Assembly: GCA_031323845.1 (NCBI GenBank)
Contig: JAVIYP010000048.1
Location: 1-20,119 of the forward strand
DNA from: PUPG01 sp031323845
Lineage (GTDB): Bacteria; Bacteroidota; Bacteroidia; Bacteroidales; UBA7960
DNA length: 20,119 nucleotides
Reading direction: 5' to 3'
Positions within the stretch are counted from its first letter, which is position 1. Each line of letters starts with the position of its first letter. The position numbers and the translations under genes are program-made. Shown piece by piece: positions 13,367-20,119 of this stretch. The notes below the pieces were generated by a model. That model was not told the origin of the DNA, did not search any database, and was given only the letters and a program-made list of their open reading frames with translations.

Positions 13367-13897
13367 ATGAACCGTATCAGCCAATCGTTACCGCCTTTCA
13401 TGCTGCTTCTTGCAGTCGGCATGCTCTTCTTTTCCTGCAAGCGAACTGAACAACCGCCTGTTGAAACCGCCAGGCAGATTGTTTTCGAACATTTCAACCA
13501 TCCTGTCTATCAGAATCTGGTTGAAGTGGAAGAGGTAACCTACGCCAATCATTTTTTTGACAAGTTCAATGAGAATGATTATGTAGATATGCTGATGGAT
13601 GTGAGAATCAACGTCCTGAAAAGCCATGTGCTTTCAAAACATTTCACCTACAGCACCCTGGACGTAAATGAAGAGTGGCCTGCCGAAAGGGAAAGGCAAC
13701 TGGCTGAAGCTGCCGATGAGGAAAGCCGGCTCGAAATCATTGATGCTTTCGAAAGAAATACCTTCAGTGAAGGTCAGCATGAGATCAGGGCTTCCATAAA
13801 TCTCGGAAATCTAAACAACAGATGGTTGCTCCTCGGCTTTACGTTATATGTGGCCACCGATAATCAGGAAATACCCTCCGGAAATGTTGCCGAATAA
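13367..13897 (+). CDS. Putative lipoprotein, function unknown
   Basis: This 176-residue protein has a lipoprotein signal: hydrophobic PPFMLLLAVGMLFFSC with lipobox LFFSC and Cys24 as the lipidation site. It is therefore anchored to the inner or outer membrane facing the periplasm. The mature part is acidic and helical in its middle (EEWPAERERQLAEAADEESR), with no cysteine beyond Cys24 and no motif I recognise. It lies 72 bp before the HMA gene on the same strand and may share transcription with it, though a functional link is not shown. Confidence 0.75.
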   Translation: MNRISQSLPPFMLLLAVGMLFFSCKRTEQPPVETARQIVFEHFNHPVYQNLVEVEEVTYANHFFDKFNENDYVDMLMDVRINVLKSHVLSKHFTYSTLDVNEEWPAERERQLAEAADEESRLEIIDAFERNTFSEGQHEIRASINLGNLNNRWLLLGFTLYVATDNQEIPSGNVAE

Positions 13898-13969
13898 GTC
13901 CGGCACTGAACTTTTTTTTCTCCGCATTGTTTATCCGGGTACCTGCTAAACATTAAAAATTGTTTGATT

Positions 13970-14356
13970 ATGAAGGCTTACTTGTTTTCTATGTTATTGT
14001 TGATGCTGTTGTCATTACCCGTCGCGGTTTCCGGTAATGCCGGAGATAATCCCGGTGAGGCGGAGTTCCGGGTTCTGGGAAACTGCGGCATGTGTAAAGA
14101 CCGCATTGAACGCGCAGCATACAGCGTACGCGGTGTGCGCTATGCCGATTGGAATGTGGAAAAACAGTTGATTACCGTCAGATATCGCCCTGCGCGCACC
14201 GACAGGGAAACCATAGAACGGGCTGTTGCAAAAGCCGGCCATGATACCGAAAATTTCCTGACCGACGACGAAACCCACGCCAACCTGCATCATTGCTGTA
14301 TCTATACGCGCGACCCTGAACTCTTAAAAAACAACCGTTATCACGACGAAGAATGA
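13970..14356 (+). CDS. Periplasmic heavy-metal-associated (HMA) domain protein
   Basis: This 128-residue protein has a signal peptide (about 1-22, MKAYLFSMLLLMLLSLPVAV) and a MerP/Atx1-like HMA fold at about 30-95. The metal-binding loop is GNCGMCKDRIE with C39 and C42, followed by VRGVRYADWNVEKQLITVRY. A C-terminal extension adds THANLHHCCIY (H103, H107-H108, C109-C110), a second potential metal site. The usual ligand for this CxxC type is Cu(I), so a copper-handling role is likely but not proven. I chose ATG 13970 over the TTG at 13964. The neighbours (HYC_CC_PP protein, TonB receptor) support metal traffic across the outer membrane. Confidence 0.85.
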   Translation: MKAYLFSMLLLMLLSLPVAVSGNAGDNPGEAEFRVLGNCGMCKDRIERAAYSVRGVRYADWNVEKQLITVRYRPARTDRETIERAVAKAGHDTENFLTDDETHANLHHCCIYTRDPELLKNNRYHDEE

Positions 14357-14359
14357 TTG

Positions 14360-14392
14360 TTGACAAGGGATTTTAAAAAAGAACTATCTTTG
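14360..14392 (+). promoter_or_regulatory. Bacteroidota-type promoter ahead of the HYC_CC_PP gene
   Basis: TTG at 14360-14362 (within TTGACA) and TATCTTTG at 14385-14392 match the -33 TTG and -7 TAnnTTTG of the Bacteroidota primary sigma factor, with 22 bp between. Transcription should start near 14399, at the foot of a hairpin and about 78 bp before the start codon. Confidence 0.75.
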
Positions 14393-14394
14393 TG

Positions 14395-14427
14395 AGTCCC
14401 GGCAGGGCAGGTGGTCCGTCCGGGACT
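14395..14427 (+). promoter_or_regulatory. Leader hairpin in the 5' UTR of the metal-related genes
   Basis: agtcccgg (14395-14402) and ccgggact (14420-14427) pair perfectly over 8 bp around a 17-nt G-rich loop, right at the predicted transcript start. It could protect the mRNA 5' end or act in regulation. No known riboswitch is recognised. Confidence 0.45.
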
Positions 14428-14476
14428 GCAGGGGCATACAAAACCTGTCATCATAATTATTTACATTGAGTGTGCA

Positions 14477-14971
14477 ATGAGAAGCGTGTTGAAACATAGC
14501 CTGGCATTTCTTCTGGCATTCATTTTCCTGTTGTCCTTTACAGGGGTGCGTATGCTCATACACCACTGCCTGAGCTGCGAAACGACGGATGTTGCCATCA
14601 TGGCTTTCGGCAGCAGGGAATGCGATGACTGGCACCACGGCGAAGCACAGCAAGGGGTATGCCACCTTCCTGCAACCGGGAACGCCGTTACCGACTGCTG
14701 CACAACTCATGAACATAATGAAGGTGAGGCTTGCGGCAACTGCTGCAAAACAGAAACCCATTACATTAAAACCGAATACACACTCACCCAGGAAAGGAAC
14801 GAGCAACGGATTGAACCTGTTGTTTTTTCAGTGCTCTACACCCTGTTGCTGGCCGATGAGACTGTGCTTCCCGCACACAATAACCCCGGAAGTTTTATAC
14901 ACAACTCCGACCCACCGCGGGCTGTCGGGCGCGATTTTGTTATTTTCGCCCACCAGCTCAAAATTGCCTAG
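14477..14971 (+). CDS. HYC_CC_PP family cysteine-rich protein
   Basis: This 164-residue protein starts at ATG 14477 with a hydrophobic segment (about 8-27, SLAFLLAFIFLLSFTGVRML), a signal peptide or membrane anchor. The family landmarks follow: H29-H30-C31 (the 'HYC' position, here HHC) with C34, C74-C75 and C89-C90 (the 'CC' pairs), and P146-P147 in SDPPRAV. Eleven cysteines and many histidines (HHGEAQ, THEHNEGEACGN) suggest metal binding. The family is known as a Bacteroidota protein encoded beside TonB-dependent receptors; its biochemical role is not established. It is followed 104 bp later by such a receptor. A longer GTG-started frame from 14411 would cover the leader hairpin and is less likely. 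Confidence 0.82.
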   Translation: MRSVLKHSLAFLLAFIFLLSFTGVRMLIHHCLSCETTDVAIMAFGSRECDDWHHGEAQQGVCHLPATGNAVTDCCTTHEHNEGEACGNCCKTETHYIKTEYTLTQERNEQRIEPVVFSVLYTLLLADETVLPAHNNPGSFIHNSDPPRAVGRDFVIFAHQLKIA

Positions 14972-15075
14972 TTTTTCCGATCAATCTGCAGAGCATGTTG
15001 CGGTATGATGATGCATACCCTCTTGCTTTTTGTATTACAACTGATGTTATTTGTTAATAATGAACGGAAAAAACT

Positions 15076-17355
15076 ATGCAAACAATAAAATTCATTTCCT
15101 GGTCAGTGCTTTTAATCCTGATGACAGCTTTTTCTTTGAAGGCTCAGCGCGGATACATTCATGGAAATGTGTATGAAAAAGAGGTGCACGGGAATCATTT
15201 TCACATTCACCCGCTGGTAGGTGCCAATGTAGTCTGGCTGGGCACCACCAGGGGAACCGTTACAGATGATCGCGGACATTTTCATCTTGAGATCAGTGTG
15301 GAGCTGCCCCACAAACTGCTGGTAAGCTATATCGGCTACCAGAGCGATACCGTCCTGGTAAATACGCCCGACGACATGATCGCCGTTGTGCTGGAGTTGC
15401 CGCACGACCTCGACGAGGTGGAGGTCACTGCCCGCAGACCCGGTGCTCATGTGTCCTCACTGGATCCCATACTGACACAGGTGCTGACCACCTCGGAGCT
15501 GCAGCGGGCAGCATGCTGCAACTTGTCCGAAGCCTTCGAGACCAACATCTCCGTTGATGTGTCGTACAGCGATGCCGTTTCCGGCGCACAACAGATACAA
15601 ATGCTCGGACTTGCCGGCATTTACAGCCAGATCATGATAGAGAACATACCCGGGCTCAGGGGACTGTCGCAGCCTTTCGGACTGAGTTATATTCCAGGTC
15701 CCTGGATGGAATCAATCAGCATCTCCAAGGGAGCAGCCAGCGTGGTGAACGGCTATGAATCCATCACCGGACAAATCAACGTTGACCTCAAGAAACCCGA
15801 AGGCGATGAACTGTTTTTCTACAACGCCTTTGCCGGCAGTGACGGTCGGCTGGAGACATCGCTGAATGCAACCTTCGACCTCAATGATCACTGGTCTGCC
15901 ATGGTATTGGCCCACGGAGAGTTGTTCAACAACAAAATTGATCATAACCACAACAGCTTTCTTGACCATCCCCTGATCAGAAAGTACAACGTGATGAACA
16001 GGTATCGGTATGACAGGCATGGTGTCATGGACTCGCAGTTTGGCTTCAACATTATGCAGGAAAACCGTGAGGGTGGCCAAAAGGATTTCTTTTCGAACAA
16101 CCAGGTTTTTGGTTCGGACCAGTTCTTTGGCTTCGGTACTTCCACGTCGCGTTTTCAGGCGTTTGCCCGCACAGGGTTTTACCTGCCCGGAAAAGAAGAT
16201 GCTTCCATAGGTACCCAGTTGCAGTTCACCCACCACCAGCATGAGTCGCATTACGGACTGAGACCTTACGATGGGGAGCAAAACACCTTTTATGCCAATC
16301 TTTTGTACACCAATACCATTGGTAATCCCGACCACAGGTTTGTCACCGGATTCAGCTTTTTGTTCGAAGATTACAGCGAAAGCCTGGAGGACTCCCTGTT
16401 CACACGGCGCGAATCGGTTCCCGGTGCCTTCTTCGAATACACCTTTCATACACATGAGAGTTTCACAGCCATTTTGGCCGCCAGGGCGGATTACCACAAC
16501 CTGTACGGTTTGTTTGTTACTCCCAGAACACATCTTCATTTCAATCTTGGCGAGGACTGGACCATCAGGGCTTCTGCAGGCAAGGGCTACCGTGTGCCCA
16601 ATCCGCTTGCCGAAAACACCGGCCTGCTGGTCAGCAACCGCCGGATCATCGTAACCGGTGATATCGAACCCGAAGAGGCCTGGAACTATGGTGGCAGTAT
16701 TACCCGAAGGTTCAGGCTGTTTGGCCACGATGCATCGTTTGCGGGAGAGGTGTACCGTACCTCCTTCATCAATCAGCTGGTTGTGGATGTGGATACCGAT
16801 CCCGGAAAGGTTATTTTTTACAACCTCGACGGCGATTCTTATGCGAATAATTACCAGCTGGAGCTGAATATGGAGCCCTATCGATTTTTGGAGATCACAG
16901 CTGCTTATCGCTATTCAGATGTGCACCTCACCATCAATGATGAGTTGCGGAGCAAGCCCTTTGTAAACCGTTACCGGGGAATGCTCAGTGCCTCTTACGC
17001 AACGCCGCGCAACGACTGGCAGTTTGATGTCACGGCCCAGTTCAACGGACGCAGCCGCATCCCCGATCTTCCTGACAGCTATGATATGCCGGCAACATCA
17101 CCGTCGTACACCATCCTCAATGCGCAAATCACCTACCGCTGGAGGAACCTGGATGTTTACGCCGGTGGCGAAAACCTGACTAACTTTATCCAGAAGAACC
17201 CCATACTGAACCCGCATCATCCCTTTGACGACGGCTTTGATGGCAGCATGATCTGGGGACCCCTTATGGGAAGAAAGTTCTATGCAGGTGTACGCTATCT
17301 GATAGAACGGCGACAGCCGCATTCTTCAGTGATTCATAACACGGTGCCGCATTAA
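15076..17355 (+). CDS. TonB-dependent outer-membrane receptor, probably for metal (copper) uptake
   Basis: This 759-residue protein has a signal peptide (1-23, ending SLKAQ) and a carboxypeptidase-regulatory-like beta domain (about 26-112, NVYEKEVHG... DDRGHFHLEIS ... VSYIGYQSDTV). A TonB plug follows (about 115-240, VEVTARR ... GLSYIPGPWMESISISKGAA), then a beta-barrel to the C-terminus with the late YAGGENLTNFIQKNP motif. Unusual metal-type residues are HGNHFHIHP (38-46) in the N-terminal domain and C147-C148 in the plug (AACCNLSEAFE), a signature of the receptor type paired with HMA proteins. The extreme C-terminus carries further His (RRQPHSSVIHNTVPH). Length is typical. Cargo is inferred from the HMA and Cys-rich neighbours; a siderophore or organic ligand cannot be excluded. 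Confidence 0.88.
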   Translation: MQTIKFISWSVLLILMTAFSLKAQRGYIHGNVYEKEVHGNHFHIHPLVGANVVWLGTTRGTVTDDRGHFHLEISVELPHKLLVSYIGYQSDTVLVNTPDDMIAVVLELPHDLDEVEVTARRPGAHVSSLDPILTQVLTTSELQRAACCNLSEAFETNISVDVSYSDAVSGAQQIQMLGLAGIYSQIMIENIPGLRGLSQPFGLSYIPGPWMESISISKGAASVVNGYESITGQINVDLKKPEGDELFFYNAFAGSDGRLETSLNATFDLNDHWSAMVLAHGELFNNKIDHNHNSFLDHPLIRKYNVMNRYRYDRHGVMDSQFGFNIMQENREGGQKDFFSNNQVFGSDQFFGFGTSTSRFQAFARTGFYLPGKEDASIGTQLQFTHHQHESHYGLRPYDGEQNTFYANLLYTNTIGNPDHRFVTGFSFLFEDYSESLEDSLFTRRESVPGAFFEYTFHTHESFTAILAARADYHNLYGLFVTPRTHLHFNLGEDWTIRASAGKGYRVPNPLAENTGLLVSNRRIIVTGDIEPEEAWNYGGSITRRFRLFGHDASFAGEVYRTSFINQLVVDVDTDPGKVIFYNLDGDSYANNYQLELNMEPYRFLEITAAYRYSDVHLTINDELRSKPFVNRYRGMLSASYATPRNDWQFDVTAQFNGRSRIPDLPDSYDMPATSPSYTILNAQITYRWRNLDVYAGGENLTNFIQKNPILNPHHPFDDGFDGSMIWGPLMGRKFYAGVRYLIERRQPHSSVIHNTVPH

Positions 17356-17424
17356 ATCTTTTTTTTGGAAATCAGTCCTTGTTGTTGTACACCGAAAATC
17401 TTTTCCTATATTAATGGAGCCTCT

Positions 17425-17445
17425 TTTGATCAGAATCTGATCAAA
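17425..17445. promoter_or_regulatory. Perfect palindrome just before the radical SAM gene
   Basis: TTTGATCAG-AAT-CTGATCAAA has 9-bp perfect arms (two more pairs outside if a wobble is allowed) and ends 13 bp before the ATG. It overlaps the purine-rich stretch aaaggaagg that could serve as ribosome binding site. It could be a repressor operator, or an RNA hairpin that limits translation of the repair genes. Confidence 0.55.
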
Positions 17446-17458
17446 GGAAGGTTCTGTT

Positions 17459-18694
17459 ATGGAAAAAGCACTGAAAAAGCTCAGCATCCTTGCCGATGCC
17501 GCCAAATATGATGTGTCCTGTTCCTCCAGCGGAAGCCATCGTGCTTCCGCCGGGGGGCTGGGTAATGCCGTAAGTGCCGGCATCTGCCATTCATTCACGG
17601 AAGACGGCCGCTGCATCTCCCTTCTCAAGATCTTATACACGAACCATTGCATTTATGACTGTGCTTACTGCATCAATCGCAGAAGCAACGATGTAAAGCG
17701 GGCCACCTTCAGCAGCAGGGAGCTCTGTGAGCTTGTTGTCAATTTTTACCGCCGCAACTACATTGAAGGGCTTTTTCTCAGCAGTGGCGTTATCCGGAGC
17801 CCCGATTACACCATGGAGCGTCTGATCGCTGTCGTGCGCAGCCTCCGCGAACAACACCGCTTCAACGCTTACATCCATATGAAAAGCATTCCCGGTGCCG
17901 ATCCAGCGCTGGTGAGTGCCGCCGGCCTGTATGCCGACCGATTGAGCGTAAATATAGAGATCCCGACGGAGCAGCAATTGTTGCGGCTGGCGCCTGAAAA
18001 AGATTTTGCGGGCATTTACAAACCCATGGATCAAATCGCCCAAAGCATCCTTATCAGCAAAGAAGAAAGAAAAAAATACCGTAAAGCCCCGCGCTATGCA
18101 CCGGCCGGACAAAGCACCCAGCTCATCATCGGTGCCAGTCCTGAGAGCGATTACACCATCCTGAGCCTGGCTTCCGGATTGTACCGGCAGCAAAAACTAA
18201 AACGTGTTTATTATTCCGGGTTTTTACCCGTGAATGCTTATGACAGCAGGTTGCCGGCGATCGATAAACCTCCGTTGGTGCGTGAAAACCGTTTGTACCA
18301 GGCCGATTGGCTGATGCGGTTTTACCATTTTAATCATGATGAAATACTTGATGAACACCATACGGAGCTTGATCTTAACATGGATCCAAAACTGGCTTAT
18401 GCCCTGCGCAATCCGCACCTGTTTCCTGTTGACCTCGACAAAGCACCCTATGAGCTCATACTGAGGGTTCCGGGCATTGGCGTGCGATCGGCTAAAATTA
18501 TTGTGGGCATGCGCCGCTATGGGCGTATAAGCTTTTCGCATCTCCGGAAAATGGGTGTGGCACTGAAGCGCGCCAAATATTTTATCAGCTGCAGGGAGTT
18601 GCCCGCAGGTGTTTGTTCCCTGTATCCTGCCGACATAAAAAGAAAGTTGCTGCCTGCATCCGGGAGGGCAGGGGTGCAGCTCAGCCTGTTTTAA
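17459..18694 (+). CDS. Radical SAM / helix-hairpin-helix protein, probable DNA modification or repair (TIGR03916-like)
   Basis: This 411-residue protein has the radical SAM cluster motif C64-x3-C68-x2-C71 in TNHCIYDCAYCINRR, binding a [4Fe-4S] cluster that cleaves S-adenosylmethionine. A TIM-barrel-like domain follows (SSGVIRSPDYTMERLIA, HMKSIPGADPAL, LSVNIEIPTEQQL). The C-terminus has a helix-hairpin-helix DNA-binding motif, LRVPGIGVRSAKIIVGMRRYG near residue 337. This domain pair is that of the family annotated as putative DNA modification/repair radical SAM protein, found next to a uracil-DNA-glycosylase-like or DUF4130 partner, as here. The N-terminal CSSSGSHR stretch is typical of the family. 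The chemical reaction is unknown. The partner gene follows on the same strand. Confidence 0.9.
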   Translation: MEKALKKLSILADAAKYDVSCSSSGSHRASAGGLGNAVSAGICHSFTEDGRCISLLKILYTNHCIYDCAYCINRRSNDVKRATFSSRELCELVVNFYRRNYIEGLFLSSGVIRSPDYTMERLIAVVRSLREQHRFNAYIHMKSIPGADPALVSAAGLYADRLSVNIEIPTEQQLLRLAPEKDFAGIYKPMDQIAQSILISKEERKKYRKAPRYAPAGQSTQLIIGASPESDYTILSLASGLYRQQKLKRVYYSGFLPVNAYDSRLPAIDKPPLVRENRLYQADWLMRFYHFNHDEILDEHHTELDLNMDPKLAYALRNPHLFPVDLDKAPYELILRVPGIGVRSAKIIVGMRRYGRISFSHLRKMGVALKRAKYFISCRELPAGVCSLYPADIKRKLLPASGRAGVQLSLF

Positions 18695-18759
18695 TCCCGA
18701 AAATGCTGGACAGCAGGCTATCCATGAAAGCCATTGCAGCAGTGAACAATGAGATGCGT

Positions 18760-19578
18760 ATGACAACAACAAACCCATTGGAATTTTTACCTTCAAAGTC
18801 AGCGGTCTTTACGTACGATGGCACCCTGGAGGGCTTTTATTCACTGGTGTTTCGCGCGTTCAGCGAAAAGACGGAGCCCATGGAGATCCTGAACCGGCGG
18901 CTGGAGCCACAAACAAGCCTGGATGAGACCATCCACGTGGATACCAACCCTGCTCAGGCGCAGCGCGTGCGCGATGGACTGATCAAACGCACGGGGGAGA
19001 GAAACGACCGGCTGGTGCATGTCGCCTTTCTTACCCAGGATAAAGAAACAGACATGCTCTTGTGGCGGTACCTGCATAAGGTTTTTAATGACCGGACGGG
19101 CACACTGCACCAAAACCTGCTTGATCCCGACGTTTACGACATGGTGCAGTGTGCCCGCAGGGTACGCCGCGAAGTGCACCGCTTTAACGGATTCATCCGC
19201 TTTCAGAAAACCAGCGACGGTGTCTTCTTCGCACCGGTCGATCCCGATAACGACATCCTAAGATTACTGATACCACACTTCAGAAAACGCTATGCCGACC
19301 AGGAGTGGCTTATTTATGACGTGCGCAGGAAGTACGGCATCTGGTATGATAAAAACAAGGTACATGAAGTATTCATTGACAAACCTGCCATAAACCTCAG
19401 AACAGGCTTATTGTCCAGGTCAACCATGGATATTGACGAGGATTATTACCGGAAGCTGTGGCAACACTATTACGACGCCATAAACATCATCGAACGGAAA
19501 AACCACCGACAGATGAAGGCCTTCATGCCCAAAAGATACTGGAAGTACCTGCCTGAAAAACAGGTGAAAAAGCTTTAA
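18760..19578 (+). CDS. TIGR03915/DUF4130-like probable DNA metabolism protein, partner of the radical SAM gene
   Basis: This protein has about 272 residues from ATG 18760. It opens with FTYDGTLEGFYSLVFRAF and has RRVRREVHRFNGFIRFQKTS, then DGVFFAPVDPDNDILRLLIP, then HFRKRYADQEWLIYDVRRKY, matching the family found as the constant partner of the radical SAM/HhH protein. It ends AFMPKRYWKYLPE. In some genomes the partner is fused to a uracil-DNA-glycosylase domain; that domain is absent here. The frame is open back to 18613, overlapping the radical SAM gene. ATG 18724 (29 bp after its stop) is a second plausible start; I preferred 18760 because conserved sequence begins shortly after. The pair is probably one operon. 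Its role in repair is known only by association. Confidence 0.82.
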   Translation: MTTTNPLEFLPSKSAVFTYDGTLEGFYSLVFRAFSEKTEPMEILNRRLEPQTSLDETIHVDTNPAQAQRVRDGLIKRTGERNDRLVHVAFLTQDKETDMLLWRYLHKVFNDRTGTLHQNLLDPDVYDMVQCARRVRREVHRFNGFIRFQKTSDGVFFAPVDPDNDILRLLIPHFRKRYADQEWLIYDVRRKYGIWYDKNKVHEVFIDKPAINLRTGLLSRSTMDIDEDYYRKLWQHYYDAINIIERKNHRQMKAFMPKRYWKYLPEKQVKKL

Positions 19579-20119
19579 TGCCCTTTCCTTATATGGCTGC
19601 ATTTTCACATGGCCATTATCGGAGCCTGGCTTTCATCTGTTTGTGTTTTATAAGTGTTTGTATATCTGTGATTTGTGTTTATTCTCGAGATACTGAACAG
19701 ATGTCTGATGGCAGATGTGTAAATGTGAAGATGTGCAGATGTAAGGTTATTGTTTAATTGTTGATTCGTTTAATCGTTTAATCATTTATTGTTTTTTTGT
19801 TCATTGGTAAAAATGAAAACCGGATTTCAGAAGCTTGTTTCGAACGCAGTGAGAAATCTGTTAGGAAGTCAGAAGTCAGAAGTCAGATTCTCCAGGTTTC
19901 CTGAAATTTTTCACTCTTCACTTTTCATTTTTCCGCTTTTGGCCTTTGGCTTTTAGCTTTTTGCAAGAAAATTTGCCAGGTGCCAAGAGCCATTTTTCCC
20001 TCTCTTCCTTCCAGCTTCTTAGCAGGTTTCTCCCTACAGTCGAAATAAACTTCCAGCTTCCAGCTCCTCCGGACCTAATCCTTCACAAAGAAACAACCAT
20101 CAAATAAACGATTAAACAA
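19579..20119. other. Gene-free 541-bp end of the window, mostly dispersed repeat
   Basis: I see no gene. Positions 19579-19709 are plain AT-rich DNA. From 19710 on it is repeat-derived sequence, ending with aaacgattaaacaa, itself a module of the repeat. Confidence 0.75.
19710..20070. repeat. Dispersed noncoding repeat, right copy (inverted)
   Basis: It is the reverse-complement relative of 12942-13302. Shared blocks are 19730-19775 (46 bp exact), the ctccaggtttcctgaaattt block near 19888, the ggcctttggcttttagct block near 19941, the gccaggtgcc end at 19975-19984, and cttccttccagctt modules beyond. Compared with the left copy, it holds an extra stretch of roughly 70 bp (about 19785-19860). 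Confidence 0.8.

Noticed and set aside
15712..16728. Long 338-codon frame on the minus strand.
   Set aside because: It lies wholly antisense to the TonB receptor gene, whose domain structure is clear; a codon-bias shadow.

Overview
The window looks like a chromosomal segment of a Bacteroidota (Bacteroidales-like) bacterium. The evidence is MBG/YDG-repeat surface protein sequence, a TAnnTTTG-type promoter with an upstream TTG, start codons mostly without a clear Shine-Dalgarno, an HYC_CC_PP-type protein next to a TonB-dependent receptor, and intergenic 'agtcagaagtcag' low-complexity DNA. There are two regions: an accessory scrapyard (about 2487-12117) and an ordinary-looking chromosomal region (about 12350-20119).

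Left part. Positions 3-2486 are the interior of a large MBG-repeat surface protein that enters from the left edge. It is cut by a complete IS3-family insertion sequence (2487-3782; orfA plus orfB with an A9 slippery site, 25-bp terminal inverted repeats, apparent 3-bp target duplication). The DNA on the other side is not the rest of the MBG gene. It is the tail of a STAS-like (DUF4325) gene, so the two flanks come from different genes and the IS marks a rearrangement or an assembly join.

Accessory island. A 127-bp sequence occurs twice in direct orientation (3964-4090 and 11558-11684, 123/127 identical) and brackets a restriction-modification module. The left copy adjoins wrecked IS91-type sequence: the C-terminal half of a Y2 transposase and the N-terminus of a tyrosine recombinase. 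Inside lie a small coiled-coil gene and a divergent XRE regulator, followed by a one-chain nuclease-methyltransferase with a PD-(D/E)XK-like N-terminus and an N6-adenine methylase core. Next come a two-TRD specificity subunit, the 3' remnant of a Dam-type (D12) methylase, and an AlbA_2/HATPase/winged-helix protein. No separate HsdR translocase is present, so the layout resembles BcgI-like type IIB enzymes more than classical type I. A second, inverted pair of repeats lies just inside the direct repeats. Past the right copy is the tail of a RelE/HigB toxin gene followed by an apparently intact HigA-type antitoxin.

Right part. A sigma-54-like promoter precedes a small exported protein that ends in a strong terminator. 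After repeat-rich DNA come a lipoprotein, then a likely metal-handling set (periplasmic HMA protein, Cys-rich HYC_CC_PP protein, His/Cys-bearing TonB-dependent receptor), then a pair of DNA-repair-associated genes (radical SAM plus HhH protein and its usual DUF4130-like partner). This block is bracketed by inverted copies of a dispersed noncoding repeat (about 12942-13302 and 19710-20070).

All family assignments come from reading motifs by eye; no database search was run.
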